NCBI GenBank assembly: GCA_040757115.1
Contig: JBFLYA010000093.1
Span: 1 to 14,294, forward strand
DNA: 14,294 bases
Direction of reading: 5' to 3'
DNA from: a bacterium
GTDB taxonomy: Bacteria; UBA9089; CG2-30-40-21; SBAY01
Both the position numbers and the translations under genes were made by a program. Of this stretch, positions 7,460 to 14,276 are shown one piece after another (the first letter of the stretch is position 1; each line of letters opens with the position of its first letter). The notes beneath the pieces are model-generated. The model saw nothing but the letters and a program-made list of their open reading frames with translations, ran no database searches and had not been told where the DNA came from.

Positions 7460-8578
7460 ATGATGAAAAAAACAGAGAATAAAGAAAGTTTTGAAGAAAT
7501 CCTCCCTCCAATTGAGGAGTTAAAGTTAGATAATATTTCCTCCGATGCAACTATAATAGCACCGGCAGGATTTGAAGATAGATGTCTTTCATTTTTGGAT
7601 AAACTTATTATTTCTAACAAGAAAGTTGCAAATGTTATTGGCGTTGAATATGAACCATTTAGTCTAAAAAATAGAAAGAAAGAATTTGAAAGTAAAGCCG
7701 AAAAGGTTTCTTTGAACAAGGTTGAATGGATAACTTATGATAGATTTAATCCTGAAAATTTTTATGGCGATTTTGAAAAGGCAAAAGGGCTTATTAATGA
7801 AACGGCTGATGTAATAATAGATGTATCTGGAATGTCAAAATACTTGATAGTCATTCTCTTAGACATCCTTAAAGACTTTGATAAAAATATAATTATCATT
7901 TACTCTGAAGCAGAAATTTACCATCCAACTAAAGAAGAATTTAAATCAAAAAAATCGAAAAAAAGAGGAAGTCCAGAGGTAATACCTACATTCTTAACAA
8001 AAGGAATTTATAGAATAACTCTGACAACATCGCTTTCCAGTATTGCTATGCAAAATGCGCCATTATTGTTGATTGCCTTTCCCAGTTTTAATTATAAAGA
8101 ACTTACAGCACTACTGAATGAAATAACACCCCAATATCTCATTGAAATTGAAGGCAGGCCCCATGAACAACATAACTATTGGAGACGGGATGCTATTCGT
8201 GAGATTAATGAGAGGATTCCCGAGGATTTTATCTTTACTAAGATAGACAAAATAGAACATAGAGAATTGACCACTTTTAATTATATAGAAACTGTTTCGG
8301 TATTAGATGAAATCTACAAGAAATTTAGATATACACACAAATGTATAATTGCTCCTACAGGAAGTAAACTTCAATCAATAGGGGTTTTTTTCTTTAAGCA
8401 ATTGCATCTTGAAGTTCAGATTGTTTATCCTGCCGCAGAGAAATTTACAAAGGGATATACGGAAGGATGTAGGTATATATGGATGATAAAATTTCCAAAC
8501 TTTTGTAGTTATATAAAAAGTTTAGAAAACTACTCCAGAGCTAATCTAATTTCGTTAAAAGATTTGGTAACCGTTTAG
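7460..8578 (+). CDS. Two-lobed Rossmann-like protein of unknown function
   Basis: I do not recognise the exact family of this 372-residue protein. It reads as two related alpha/beta halves. Half 1 has strand-turn [11 protein letters not shown] (32-42) and [12 protein letters not shown] (118-129) followed by [15 protein letters not shown]. Half 2 has [10 protein letters not shown] (202-211) and [12 protein letters not shown] (295-306) followed by [15 protein letters not shown]. The pattern of strand, glycine or serine turn and helix after the strand is that of Rossmann or CARF-like ligand-binding folds. No nuclease motif is obvious. A run of lysines lies near 162-169. It follows the kinase-ATPase by 58 bp and precedes the methyltransferase fragment by 4 bp. 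It starts ATGATG; the first is used here and the Shine-Dalgarno site is weak. It may be the sensor or effector of the operon (inference). Confidence 0.7.
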   Translation: MMKKTENKESFEEILPPIEELKLDNISSDATIIAPAGFEDRCLSFLDKLIISNKKVANVIGVEYEPFSLKNRKKEFESKAEKVSLNKVEWITYDRFNPENFYGDFEKAKGLINETADVIIDVSGMSKYLIVILLDILKDFDKNIIIIYSEAEIYHPTKEEFKSKKSKKRGSPEVIPTFLTKGIYRITLTTSLSSIAMQNAPLLLIAFPSFNYKELTALLNEITPQYLIEIEGRPHEQHNYWRRDAIREINERIPEDFIFTKIDKIEHRELTTFNYIETVSVLDEIYKKFRYTHKCIIAPTGSKLQSIGVFFFKQLHLEVQIVYPAAEKFTKGYTEGCRYIWMIKFPNFCSYIKSLENYSRANLISLKDLVTV

Positions 8579-8582
8579 TATT

Positions 8583-9003
8583 ATGGAGAAATATTTGCTT
8601 TCATTTGGGCAAAATCAGCGGATTCCTTCTGCAAGACAACTTATTTACAAGGATAGGCGAGCAAATCCACTTGGAAAAATTCCTGATGATGTGTGGCAAT
8701 TTTCAAGAATCTGTGGTACCTTTAAAGAACGGATAGGAGAACATCCATGTCAAATGCCTGAAGATTTATTAGAGCTAATAATAAAAACAAGTTCTAATGA
8801 GGGAGATTTAGTTTTAGACCCTTTTGGTGGCACAGGAACAACGGCAGCAGTTGCTAAAAGATTAAAACGGAATTACATAACGATGGAGATATCTACAGAA
8901 ATATTATAATGTTATATTGAAGAGAGTGGATGGTAAAGTTGAAATAAGAAGAAATAAAAAGGTTGAGATAGAAAAGCAGGGAACATTATTTGATATCATA
9001 TAA
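8583..9003 (+). pseudogene. DNA methyltransferase, C-terminal remnant
   Basis: The intact frame (8583-8909, 108 residues) is only the C-terminal part of a beta-class amino-methyltransferase. It has RIPSARQ, the conserved segment [16 protein letters not shown] then [10 protein letters not shown], and motif [10 protein letters not shown] (79-87) followed by YITMEIS. The N-terminal part with the SPPY catalytic motif, normally 150-200 residues, is absent; the ATG begins 4 bp after the previous stop. After the TAA at 8909 a shifted frame (from about 8906) continues without stops as NVILKRVDGKVEIRRNKK and on to TLFDII, ending at TAA 9001-9003 just before attC, which looks like the enzyme's original tail. 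It is therefore truncated and probably frameshifted. It cannot methylate by itself unless it complements another chain. Confidence 0.75.
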
Positions 9004-9006
9004 TTT

Positions 9007-9138
9007 CGCTAACCAGTCGTTGCAGCGGACGGCGGGGGACTGTGCTGTGATTGAAAGTTTTGTAGTATCTCAAGAGGTAATCGTGCTTACAAAGTTTGGT
9101 GGCGATTCTCCCCGCCGCCGCTGAACTCATCGTTAGAC
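9007..9138 (+). repeat. attC site of the 6-kb cassette
   Basis: R'' CGCTAAC at 9007-9013 and R' GTTAGAC at 9132-9138, 132 bp. Arms GCAGCGGACGGCGGGG and CCCCGCCGCCGCTGAAC pair imperfectly. The variable middle (GAAAGTTTTGTAGTATCTCA) is shared with the - strand attC sites at 11336-11468 and 13607-13738. The TTAGAC end belongs to the next, non-coding, cassette. Confidence 0.9.
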
Positions 9139-9450
9139 TAATAAAAATAATCACACAGAGACACAAAGTCACAAAGGAATTGAATAAAACAATAAACCTT
9201 TGTGTTCTTTGTGGCTTTGTGTGAGAAAATAAAAAGGAGATATTTTAGGGTCAACCGTGAATGTGGAATGCACAATAATTCGGTGAGGCAGAGGAAAAGG
9301 AAAAGACAGCGAATCAAAGCTTTTGTCTAACCCTGCGTTGCAGTTGACGGCGGGGGACTGTGCCGTGGTCAGAGTTTTGTGGTCTCTCAAAGTTTTATCT
9401 TGCTATCAAACTTTTGTGGTAATTCTCCCCGCCGCACCTGAACTTTATCG
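9133..9450 (+). mobile_element. Non-coding cassette, copy 3 (complete)
   Basis: This is the only complete copy in the window, 318 bp, bounded by GTTAGAC (9132) and R'' GTCTAAC (9325), which are complementary. It contains the inverted repeat 9152-9223, a purine-rich middle and the attC. A 73-residue frame on - (9169-9390) crosses attC and is not maintained in copy 1 because of an indel, so it is not taken as a gene. The near identity with copy 1 over about 300 bp implies recent duplication within this array. Confidence 0.82.
9152..9223. repeat. 72-bp inverted repeat, second copy
   Basis: Same sequence as 13-84: left arm 9152-9177, AT-rich loop, right arm 9197-9223 ending TTTGTGTG. It sits just inside the left end of the cassette. 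Confidence 0.75.
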
Positions 9451-9456
9451 TTAGGC
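9325..9456 (+). repeat. attC site of non-coding cassette 3
   Basis: R'' GTCTAAC at 9325-9331 and R' GTTAGGC at 9450-9456, 132 bp, nearly identical to 199-330 and 2547-2678. The TTAGGC end belongs to the second MNT-HEPN cassette. Confidence 0.9.
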
Positions 9457-9481
9457 TACTGAATGAGTGAGGATTATATTT

Positions 9482-10366
9482 ATGAAAACGAGTATAGACC
9501 ACCTTCCTGAGTATAAACGAGAGGAACTGGAAAATATTGTTGGAATCATTCGTGCCTCAGCAAAGGTTGAGATGATTATTCTTTTTGGAAGCTATGCCCG
9601 TGGAGACTTTGTGGAGTGTGATTTTCGATATGATGCTGAGGAGCAACACTTCACAAGTTATGAATCTGATTTTGACATCATGGTGATTGTGCGAGAAGAA
9701 AAAATTGTAGATGATTTCAAGATTTGGAACAAGGTTGAAAATCAAATTAGACGCAAGATCCGTACACCAGTAAACCTTATTAGGGAAGATATTGAGCATG
9801 TCAATGAACAACTCTCAGTTGGCAGATACTTCTATGCTGATGTTAAAAAGGAAGGTGTACTGCTTTACGATTCAAAACGATTCCAACTGGCAAGAGCAAG
9901 AAAACTTACCCCAGGAATAAGAAAGGCGTTGGCAGAGGAGGATCATAAACTTTGGTTTCCGAAAGCGAAGCAGTTTTTTGTGCATTATAAGCTTGACTTT
10001 GAAAAAGGTTGGAATAATTTAGGAGCCTTTAATCTCCATCAGACCACTGAAGCTCTATACAGCGGTACTTCCCTTGTCCTTACAAGCTACAAACCTAGAA
10101 CACACGACTTAGAGAAATTAACAGAGCGGATGGAGAAGATCGATCTAAAGTTTTGTGAGATTTTCCCAAGAAAAGAAGGTGAAGAAAAGAGATTGTTTGA
10201 ACTCCTCAAGAAAGCCTATGTTGATGCAAGATACAGCAAGAATTATAAAATAACAAAACAAGAACTTGAATACCTTGCTGAGCGAGTGAAAAAACTACGC
10301 AGATTATCATTGAAAAAATGTCGTGAGAAGTTTAAGCAATTTGAACAGGAAATTAAAAAAGCCTAA
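9482..10366 (+). CDS. Nucleotidyltransferase-HEPN fusion protein, copy 2
   Basis: This 294-residue paralogue of the protein at 1547-2434 aligns along its length with one gap near the C-terminus; by hand count about 84% of residues agree. GSYARGD (36-42) and SDFDIMV (62-68) of the nucleotidyltransferase are intact, as are NLHQTTE and RTHDLEKL of the HEPN region. Changes cluster in residues 164-196 and 222-231. The ATG at 9482 is chosen because it matches the start of copy 1 and follows GTGAGGA; an in-frame GTG at 9467 is less likely. The stop TAA lies in the GCCTAAC core at 10361-10367. Its attC is missing apart from the cores, so this cassette is probably no longer excisable by itself. The proteins may form AMPylation-type toxin-antitoxin or nucleotide-sensing modules. 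Confidence 0.86.
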   Translation: MKTSIDHLPEYKREELENIVGIIRASAKVEMIILFGSYARGDFVECDFRYDAEEQHFTSYESDFDIMVIVREEKIVDDFKIWNKVENQIRRKIRTPVNLIREDIEHVNEQLSVGRYFYADVKKEGVLLYDSKRFQLARARKLTPGIRKALAEEDHKLWFPKAKQFFVHYKLDFEKGWNNLGAFNLHQTTEALYSGTSLVLTSYKPRTHDLEKLTERMEKIDLKFCEIFPRKEGEEKRLFELLKKAYVDARYSKNYKITKQELEYLAERVKKLRRLSLKKCREKFKQFEQEIKKA

Positions 10367-10379
10367 CCCATCGTTAGGC
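10361..10379. repeat. Collapsed attC at convergent array junction
   Basis: GCCTAAC (10361-10367), CCATC, GTTAGGC (10373-10379) form a 19-bp inverted repeat. The + strand core holds the stop of MNT-HEPN copy 2, and the - strand core holds the stop of the nuclease gene. The normal hairpin arms of about 118 bp are gone. The left flank GCCTAACCC and right flank ATCGTTAGGCACT each match the ends of complete attC sites at 2940 and 2672, consistent with deletion of the palindromic stem. It marks the point where array polarity reverses. Confidence 0.78.
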
Positions 10380-11315
10380 ACTACCCGTAAGTATCTCATA
10401 AACCCTCAGGTAGATGTTTCCGGTCTGCGCTGCAGCCCGGCGTTTCCTGAGTAGTAGCTGGACGAGGTCGATCCTACCTTCCATCACTACCATGAGATCG
10501 CTACCGTCCATCAGGAAAATCAAGCGTCGACCTGAGGAATGGGCGCGGACTCCATCCTCAGAGTAGCCGTTAATGGCAAGATAGAGCCCAAGGGTATTGT
10601 CCAGTTTTCGTGAGAGCTTGCCCGCCAAGGAGTCGAGATCCGAAGCACGCACGGGTTCTTTCTGCCACTTGGCCTCGAGCAAGTAGTCAGTGCCTTCGAA
10701 CGTGAAGGCACCGTCAATCTGCTCTCCGATCACCTTAAAGGAGGCCTTGGGATCAAGATCAAAGAGCTCAAAAAGACGACGTAGGATATTCTCAAGCCGG
10801 TATCCCCGTGCCTGGGCGTCTTCAGAAGTGAGTAAGTCCAGGTAGGCGATGGTCAACTCTTCCAGCGCCTGCTGCACAGCATCACTCTTCACCCGACGCT
10901 CGTGGGCTTCCTGCCGGCGGCGTTCGATTTCCCGCTCCTCCTCCAGGAACTCGTCGAGGCCGCGGATCTGACCTCGGAGTGCATCGACTGCTGACTTTGC
11001 ACCGGCGACCTTTTTTGCGCCGTCTTCCAGTCTCGCGAGGTGGCTGAAGTCCTCAATGCGCGAGACTTCAGTCATGAGTTTGAGAAGCTGCCTCTGGTAA
11101 ACGTCCTCGTTTCTCGCAAGAAACTCGATCAACTGACCTACGATGTTCCACTTGTAGTCTCCCCAGTTGAGTCTCGACAGAATCGTTGAGTCGGTAAGCG
11201 CCTGGGTTAGGAAACTCTGAAGGTCGGACTTGTACCAGTAAACCTGCGTGAGTGCCTCCTTGAGGGCGTGGAGCGCCGCAGGAGCGATCCTCTTGCATGG
11301 GTATCTCTCAGCCAT
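10374..11315 (-). CDS. PD-(D/E)XK restriction-type nuclease
   Basis: The 313-residue protein has a helical N-terminal part (1-95), a charged coiled-coil-like stretch with RRRQEAHERR (about 100-150), and a C-terminal Mrr-like nuclease domain. The PD-(D/E)XK signature is GEQIDGAF (D201) followed by YLLEAKWQ (E214, K216), with a supporting glutamate in GYRLENIL (E175). Such proteins are usually annotated as restriction endonucleases or type IV-like nucleases; target unknown, no methyltransferase is adjacent. The ATG follows GGAGGGGG. The stop TAA is in the collapsed attC core. The gene is clearly richer in G+C than its neighbours (many GCG, CGC, CTG codons), suggesting a different source genome. 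It is the sole gene of its cassette (start core GTTAGGC at 11342, - strand). Confidence 0.78.
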   Translation of the reverse strand: MAERYPCKRIAPAALHALKEALTQVYWYKSDLQSFLTQALTDSTILSRLNWGDYKWNIVGQLIEFLARNEDVYQRQLLKLMTEVSRIEDFSHLARLEDGAKKVAGAKSAVDALRGQIRGLDEFLEEEREIERRRQEAHERRVKSDAVQQALEELTIAYLDLLTSEDAQARGYRLENILRRLFELFDLDPKASFKVIGEQIDGAFTFEGTDYLLEAKWQKEPVRASDLDSLAGKLSRKLDNTLGLYLAINGYSEDGVRAHSSGRRLIFLMDGSDLMVVMEGRIDLVQLLLRKRRAAAQTGNIYLRVYEILTGSA

Positions 11316-11335
11316 CGTTCATGCCCCCTCCGTGT

Positions 11336-11468
11336 GCCTAACGATTGAGTTCAGCGGCGGCGGGGAAAATTGCCACTAAACTTTATAAGCACGATTGCCT
11401 ATTGAGATACTACAAAACTTTCAATTACGCCACAATCCCCCGCCGTCCTCTGCAACAACTGGTTAGCG
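11336..11468 (-). repeat. attC site of MjaI-like R-M cassette
   Basis: Read on -, R'' CGCTAAC is at 11468-11462 and R' GTTAGGC at 11342-11336, 133 bp, one base longer than the others. The middle matches the 9007-9138 and 13607-13738 sites. Its orientation is opposite to the attC sites left of 10361. Confidence 0.88.
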
Positions 11469-11522
11469 AAATTATAATCTTCCTCCATCGCAATAGATAG
11501 ATTTCCTTCGCATCTACTGAGG

Positions 11523-12115
11523 TTATAAGTCTTCAAAGAAGATATTTATCCCATCCTTTACTTTGTCATAATAGATGATATGTACCCCGATAATTTCTGG
11601 TAACATTTGCTTTGATTCGTAGGTTTGGGGGGTTTGATGCTTATGGGAACTTCATCTATATAACCATCTATTCCCTTTGCTTCATCCTCAGGGTCAGACA
11701 TTCTGTATGCTTTCCCTAAGGTTTCGGCAACGCGTTTCATTATAGCCTCTTGGAATTTAAGACCGACAAATGTCTTCACAATTACTAAGTCCTTAACCCA
11801 GTCCTCAATCATTTGGGCATCAATGAGGCTAATAACCTCTTTGAAGTTTTCCATCATCTGCAGAATTTTCATCTTCGCTTTTTCGATAGCCTCAGGGTAT
11901 TTATTCAAGTACCATTTTTCCCATTCTTCAAGTTTTTTACCTTTGAATTCCTTAATCAGTTCACTCATTTGCCCAACAACTTCGGGCCTGGTTCCCTGGG
12001 CATTTTGATTCGCCAAATTGATAAGTTGGGTAGCGTATTTCGGAAATGAAACAACTTCCGCATCAAGCAGTTGCGTAATATCAATTCTATAAAGTTTTTG
12101 CCTTTTTGTCAACAC
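11523..12115 (-). pseudogene. MjaI-like restriction endonuclease, frameshifted
   Basis: The uninterrupted frame (12115 to 11558, 185 residues) resembles the MjaI family of type II endonucleases (CTAG): LYRIDITQLLDAE, RPEVVGQMSELIKEF (43-57), WEKWYLNKYPEAI, then KTFVGLKFQEAI and GIDGYIDEVPISIKPP (148-163), with D150 and K161 as likely catalytic residues. After IKPP the frame becomes unlike the family. Adding one C to the six-C tract (G run 11627-11632 on +) restores a family-like tail, QTYESKQMLPEIIGVH then IIYYDKVKDGINIF, ending at TAA 11525-11523 and giving 197 residues. This is a disabling mutation, a sequencing or assembly error, or a phase-variable tract. The CTAG-type methyltransferase lies upstream on the same strand (226-bp gap). 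Confidence 0.78.
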
Positions 12116-12341
12116 GAATGCACACGAATAAGAAGCAAATATTCCCCCTTAATAAAGGGAGTTAGGTGGTTGTTGACCCATAGGCGTTAAAATATAAGGC
12201 TTATTAAAGAGGCAAAAATTAACTAAAATTGATATAACTTCCTCATTTTTAATTTTGATTTTCTTCATGAATGTTTTCGTCCTCCAATAGCCGCCTTAAA
12301 CCTTTCATAGTATCGGAACGGAAAAGTTTCATCGAGCCGCA
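12116..12341 (-). other. Gap between methyltransferase and endonuclease
   Basis: This 226-bp AT-rich stretch has no clear gene. Two short - strand frames are visible: 27 codons from ATG 12332 to TAA 12249, starting 9 bp after the methyltransferase stop, and 39 codons from ATG 12268 to TAA 12149, overlapping the first. Neither resembles a control (C) protein or other known family, and the pair could be remains of one broken gene. TTCCCCCTTAATAAAGGGAG (about 12143-12162) can form a small hairpin. Confidence 0.45.
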
Positions 12342-13568
12342 CTAAATTCGTTCGCAAAAATGGAGATTAATGAAAGTTTTATTTTTAAGATACAAATAAG
12401 AGACTAAATGACTGGCTTCATCGTATTTGATCTGGTCAAATTTAAGGTAAATGCTTTGCCCTTTTAGTTTATCCCATAACCAGTTAATAGCTTCATTCTC
12501 TCTACCCGATACTGCCTTAATACCTATCAATCTCACAATAAGATCATTCGTAAGCTCCATCTCATTCGGGGTAATCACACGCCTCACGCGTAGATATTCT
12601 TCTTTTCCATTGCTATTAATGTCAATTTTCGAGCCGAAGGTCATCTTTCTGGGGTCAATCTTTTTATCAAATTGGACTGTATCATGGAATATGTAGGGTA
12701 ATGTTTGTATTTGCTGTCGATAATCTATCTCCTTCCGTTCTGGTTTAACAATCTCAATAATGCTTTTATCAAAGATATCTCTTTGCTCGATACCCAATTT
12801 CTTTCTAATGATGGGTAAAAAAGACTCATTTATTTCATAACCTATCGAGTTTCTATGAAGTTTTTTTGCAGTGAGAGAAGTTGTACCACTGCCCAGGAAA
12901 GGGTCAAGTACGGTTTCTCCAACAAAACTAAACATTTTAATCAATCGTCTGGGAAGTTCCTCAGGAAACATAGCCAGATGATGATCCTGTTTTTCACCAG
13001 GAAAATTCCAATGTCCGGCGAAATATTCGTTCCATTCTTCTACGGATAGGATAGATTGTTCCTTTGCTGTTTTATTGATTTTTGGAGAGCATCCTGGCTT
13101 CTTAAATAGTAGAATAAACTCATAATCAATCTTAACAATACCATTCCGTGGATAAGGATATGAACCCATAATGGTGGCACCGCCTGTGGTATTGCAGGTT
13201 GTTACTTTTTGCCAAATGATGGCTCCCATATAATCAAACCCGGTGGACTCGCAAAATTTGATAATTTCGGTTCTTATGGGAATTACCTTGTATCGGCCAT
13301 AATAAACGGCTCTTGCGAATTGGTCTCCGATATTGATACACAATCGACACCCCGTGTGTAGTGTCCGATAGCACTCCTTCCAGACTAAGTTCAGATTGTT
13401 GATGTATTCTTCATATGTATCATGGAAGCCAATCTGGTGAATATTGTCGTAGTCCTTAAGTTGCCAATATGGGGGTGAGGTTATAATAAGGTGGACAGAA
13501 TCATTACTCACCTCCTGCATAGATCTTGAATCGGCAATTATAATTTTATGTCGTGTCATATCTTGCAT
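12342..13568 (-). CDS. N4-cytosine DNA methyltransferase (MjaI/CTAG-like R-M)
   Basis: This is a beta-class methyltransferase of about 408 residues. Catalytic motif IV TSPPYW comes first (near residue 30) and the S-adenosylmethionine motif DPFLGSGTT near 222-230, followed by SIGYEINESF. TSPPYW is typical of N4-cytosine enzymes. About 150 further residues follow motif I and may contribute to target recognition. Association with an MjaI-like nuclease suggests CTAG as the target, by family rather than by direct proof. The start is taken as ATG 13568, 9 bp after a GGGG-containing site; an in-frame GTG at 13574 would add two residues but leaves little spacing. It is the first gene of a 2.27-kb cassette (11342-13612). 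It appears intact, so methylation may persist although the nuclease is frameshifted. Confidence 0.85.
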   Translation of the reverse strand: MQDMTRHKIIIADSRSMQEVSNDSVHLIITSPPYWQLKDYDNIHQIGFHDTYEEYINNLNLVWKECYRTLHTGCRLCINIGDQFARAVYYGRYKVIPIRTEIIKFCESTGFDYMGAIIWQKVTTCNTTGGATIMGSYPYPRNGIVKIDYEFILLFKKPGCSPKINKTAKEQSILSVEEWNEYFAGHWNFPGEKQDHHLAMFPEELPRRLIKMFSFVGETVLDPFLGSGTTSLTAKKLHRNSIGYEINESFLPIIRKKLGIEQRDIFDKSIIEIVKPERKEIDYRQQIQTLPYIFHDTVQFDKKIDPRKMTFGSKIDINSNGKEEYLRVRRVITPNEMELTNDLIVRLIGIKAVSGRENEAINWLWDKLKGQSIYLKFDQIKYDEASHLVSYLYLKNKTFINLHFCERI

Positions 13569-13606
13569 ATCCACTTACCCCTTCTTTTGTTTGTCATCAA
13601 TCGGGT

Positions 13607-13738
13607 AGCTAACAACTGAGTTCAGCGGCGGCGGGGAGAATCGCCACCAAACTTTGTAAGCACGATTACCTATTGAAATACTATAAAACTTTCAATCACG
13701 GCACAGCCCCCGCCGTCCGCTGCAACGATTTGTTAGAC
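13607..13738 (-). repeat. attC site of HicBA cassette
   Basis: Read on -, R'' GTCTAAC is at 13738-13732 and R' GTTAGCT at 13613-13607, 132 bp. Arms GCAGCGGACGGCGGGG and CCCCGCCGCCGCTGAAC pair imperfectly. The R' end belongs to the R-M cassette, whose R'' is CGCTAAC; these differ at the last position, the only imperfect pairing among complete cassettes. Confidence 0.88.
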
Positions 13739-13917
13739 TACTTCAGACCTAAATATTTTCTAATATGTTTTGCTAAGTCATTATCAATTTCGGTGTGTCT
13801 TGGAACAGGTTGTTTCTTACCAGTCGCAGGATTCATATAGAGATCATGGTTAGCTCCTGGTCTTAAGAAAATACAACCATCTTTTATAAGTTGACGAACA
13901 AATTCTTTTCGTTTCAT
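13738..13917 (-). CDS. hicA: HicA family toxin (mRNA interferase)
   Basis: The 59-residue protein has the HicA layout: KRKEFVRQLIKDGCIFLRPG, then ANHDLYMNPATGKKQPVPRH and a C-terminal EIDNDLAKHIRKYLGL. HicA toxins fold like a double-stranded RNA-binding domain and cleave mRNA using a histidine in the G-x-S/N-H motif, here GANHDLY (H24). Length is normal. The start ATG overlaps the hicB stop (ATGA), so translation is coupled. The stop TAG directly precedes the GTCTAAC attC core, sharing its G. Toxin-antitoxin cassettes are common in large integron arrays and are thought to stabilise them. Confidence 0.88.
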   Translation of the reverse strand: MKRKEFVRQLIKDGCIFLRPGANHDLYMNPATGKKQPVPRHTEIDNDLAKHIRKYLGLK

Positions 13918-14111
13918 ATAGCCATAGCCACTTCTTTTATCTGATGTTCTTCTGGAACTTCATCCATAGCCATCAGAAGGTACGCATCTTTAATATTTTC
14001 TTCTAATTCCTCAATAGTCTCTCCTTGCGTCATGACTTCTGGATGTTCAAGAAGTTTACCAAGCCAAAACTTTTCTCCTTTCCAATAAATCATGGTGGTT
14101 TTCGTTTTCAT
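13914..14111 (-). CDS. hicB: HicB family antitoxin
   Basis: The 65-residue protein shows the HicB partial RNase H-like fold: strands TTMIYWKGEKFWLGKLLEHP, then VMTQGETIEELEENIKDAYLL, the typical G-x-T-x-E-E-x-x-x-N helix. It neutralises HicA by binding it. There is no recognisable C-terminal DNA-binding domain, so autoregulation may be weak or through another route. The antitoxin gene comes first, with a strong GGAGGA Shine-Dalgarno site 6 bp before ATG, and overlaps hicA by 4 bp. Together they fill a 538-bp cassette (13613-14150) with matching cores GTTAGAC and GTCTAAC. Confidence 0.87.
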   Translation of the reverse strand: MKTKTTMIYWKGEKFWLGKLLEHPEVMTQGETIEELEENIKDAYLLMAMDEVPEEHQIKEVAMAI

Positions 14112-14144
14112 GATTATTCCTCCTGCAAATATTTTATTAACAAA

Positions 14145-14276
14145 GTCTAACGATAAAGTTCAGGTGGGGCGGGGAGAATTACCACAAAAGTTTGATAGCA
14201 AGATAAAACTTTGAGAGACCACAAAACTCTGACCACGGCACAGTCCCCCGCCGTCAACTGCAACGCAGGGTTAGAC
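14145..14276 (-). repeat. attC site of reverse non-coding cassette
   Basis: Read on -, R'' GTCTAAC is at 14276-14270 and R' GTTAGAC at 14151-14145, 132 bp. It is nearly identical to the reverse complement of 199-330 and 9325-9456. The TTAGAC end belongs to the HicBA cassette. Confidence 0.88.

Larger units (their letters stand above)
3066..9132 (+). mobile_element. Oversized 6.07-kb multi-gene cassette
   Basis: The unit opens with TTAGCG (from GTTAGCG at 3065) and its closing attC has R'' CGCTAAC at 9007-9013, exact complements, so it behaves as a single cassette. It carries six coding regions on + with no internal attC: a HinP1I-like remnant, a 62-residue protein, a DNA methyltransferase, a kinase-ATPase, a Rossmann-like protein and a methyltransferase fragment. 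The middle genes are tightly packed (gaps of 16, 4, 58 and 4 bp). Cassettes usually hold one gene and about 1 kb. Confidence 0.82.

Noticed and set aside
9169-9390. Minus-strand frame of 73 codons in the non-coding cassette
   Set aside because: It crosses attC and is shifted by an indel in the copy at 1-324, so it is not conserved as a protein.
11813-12049. Plus-strand frames opposite the MjaI-like gene
   Set aside because: They lie antisense to a frame with clear family motifs and contain no motif of their own.
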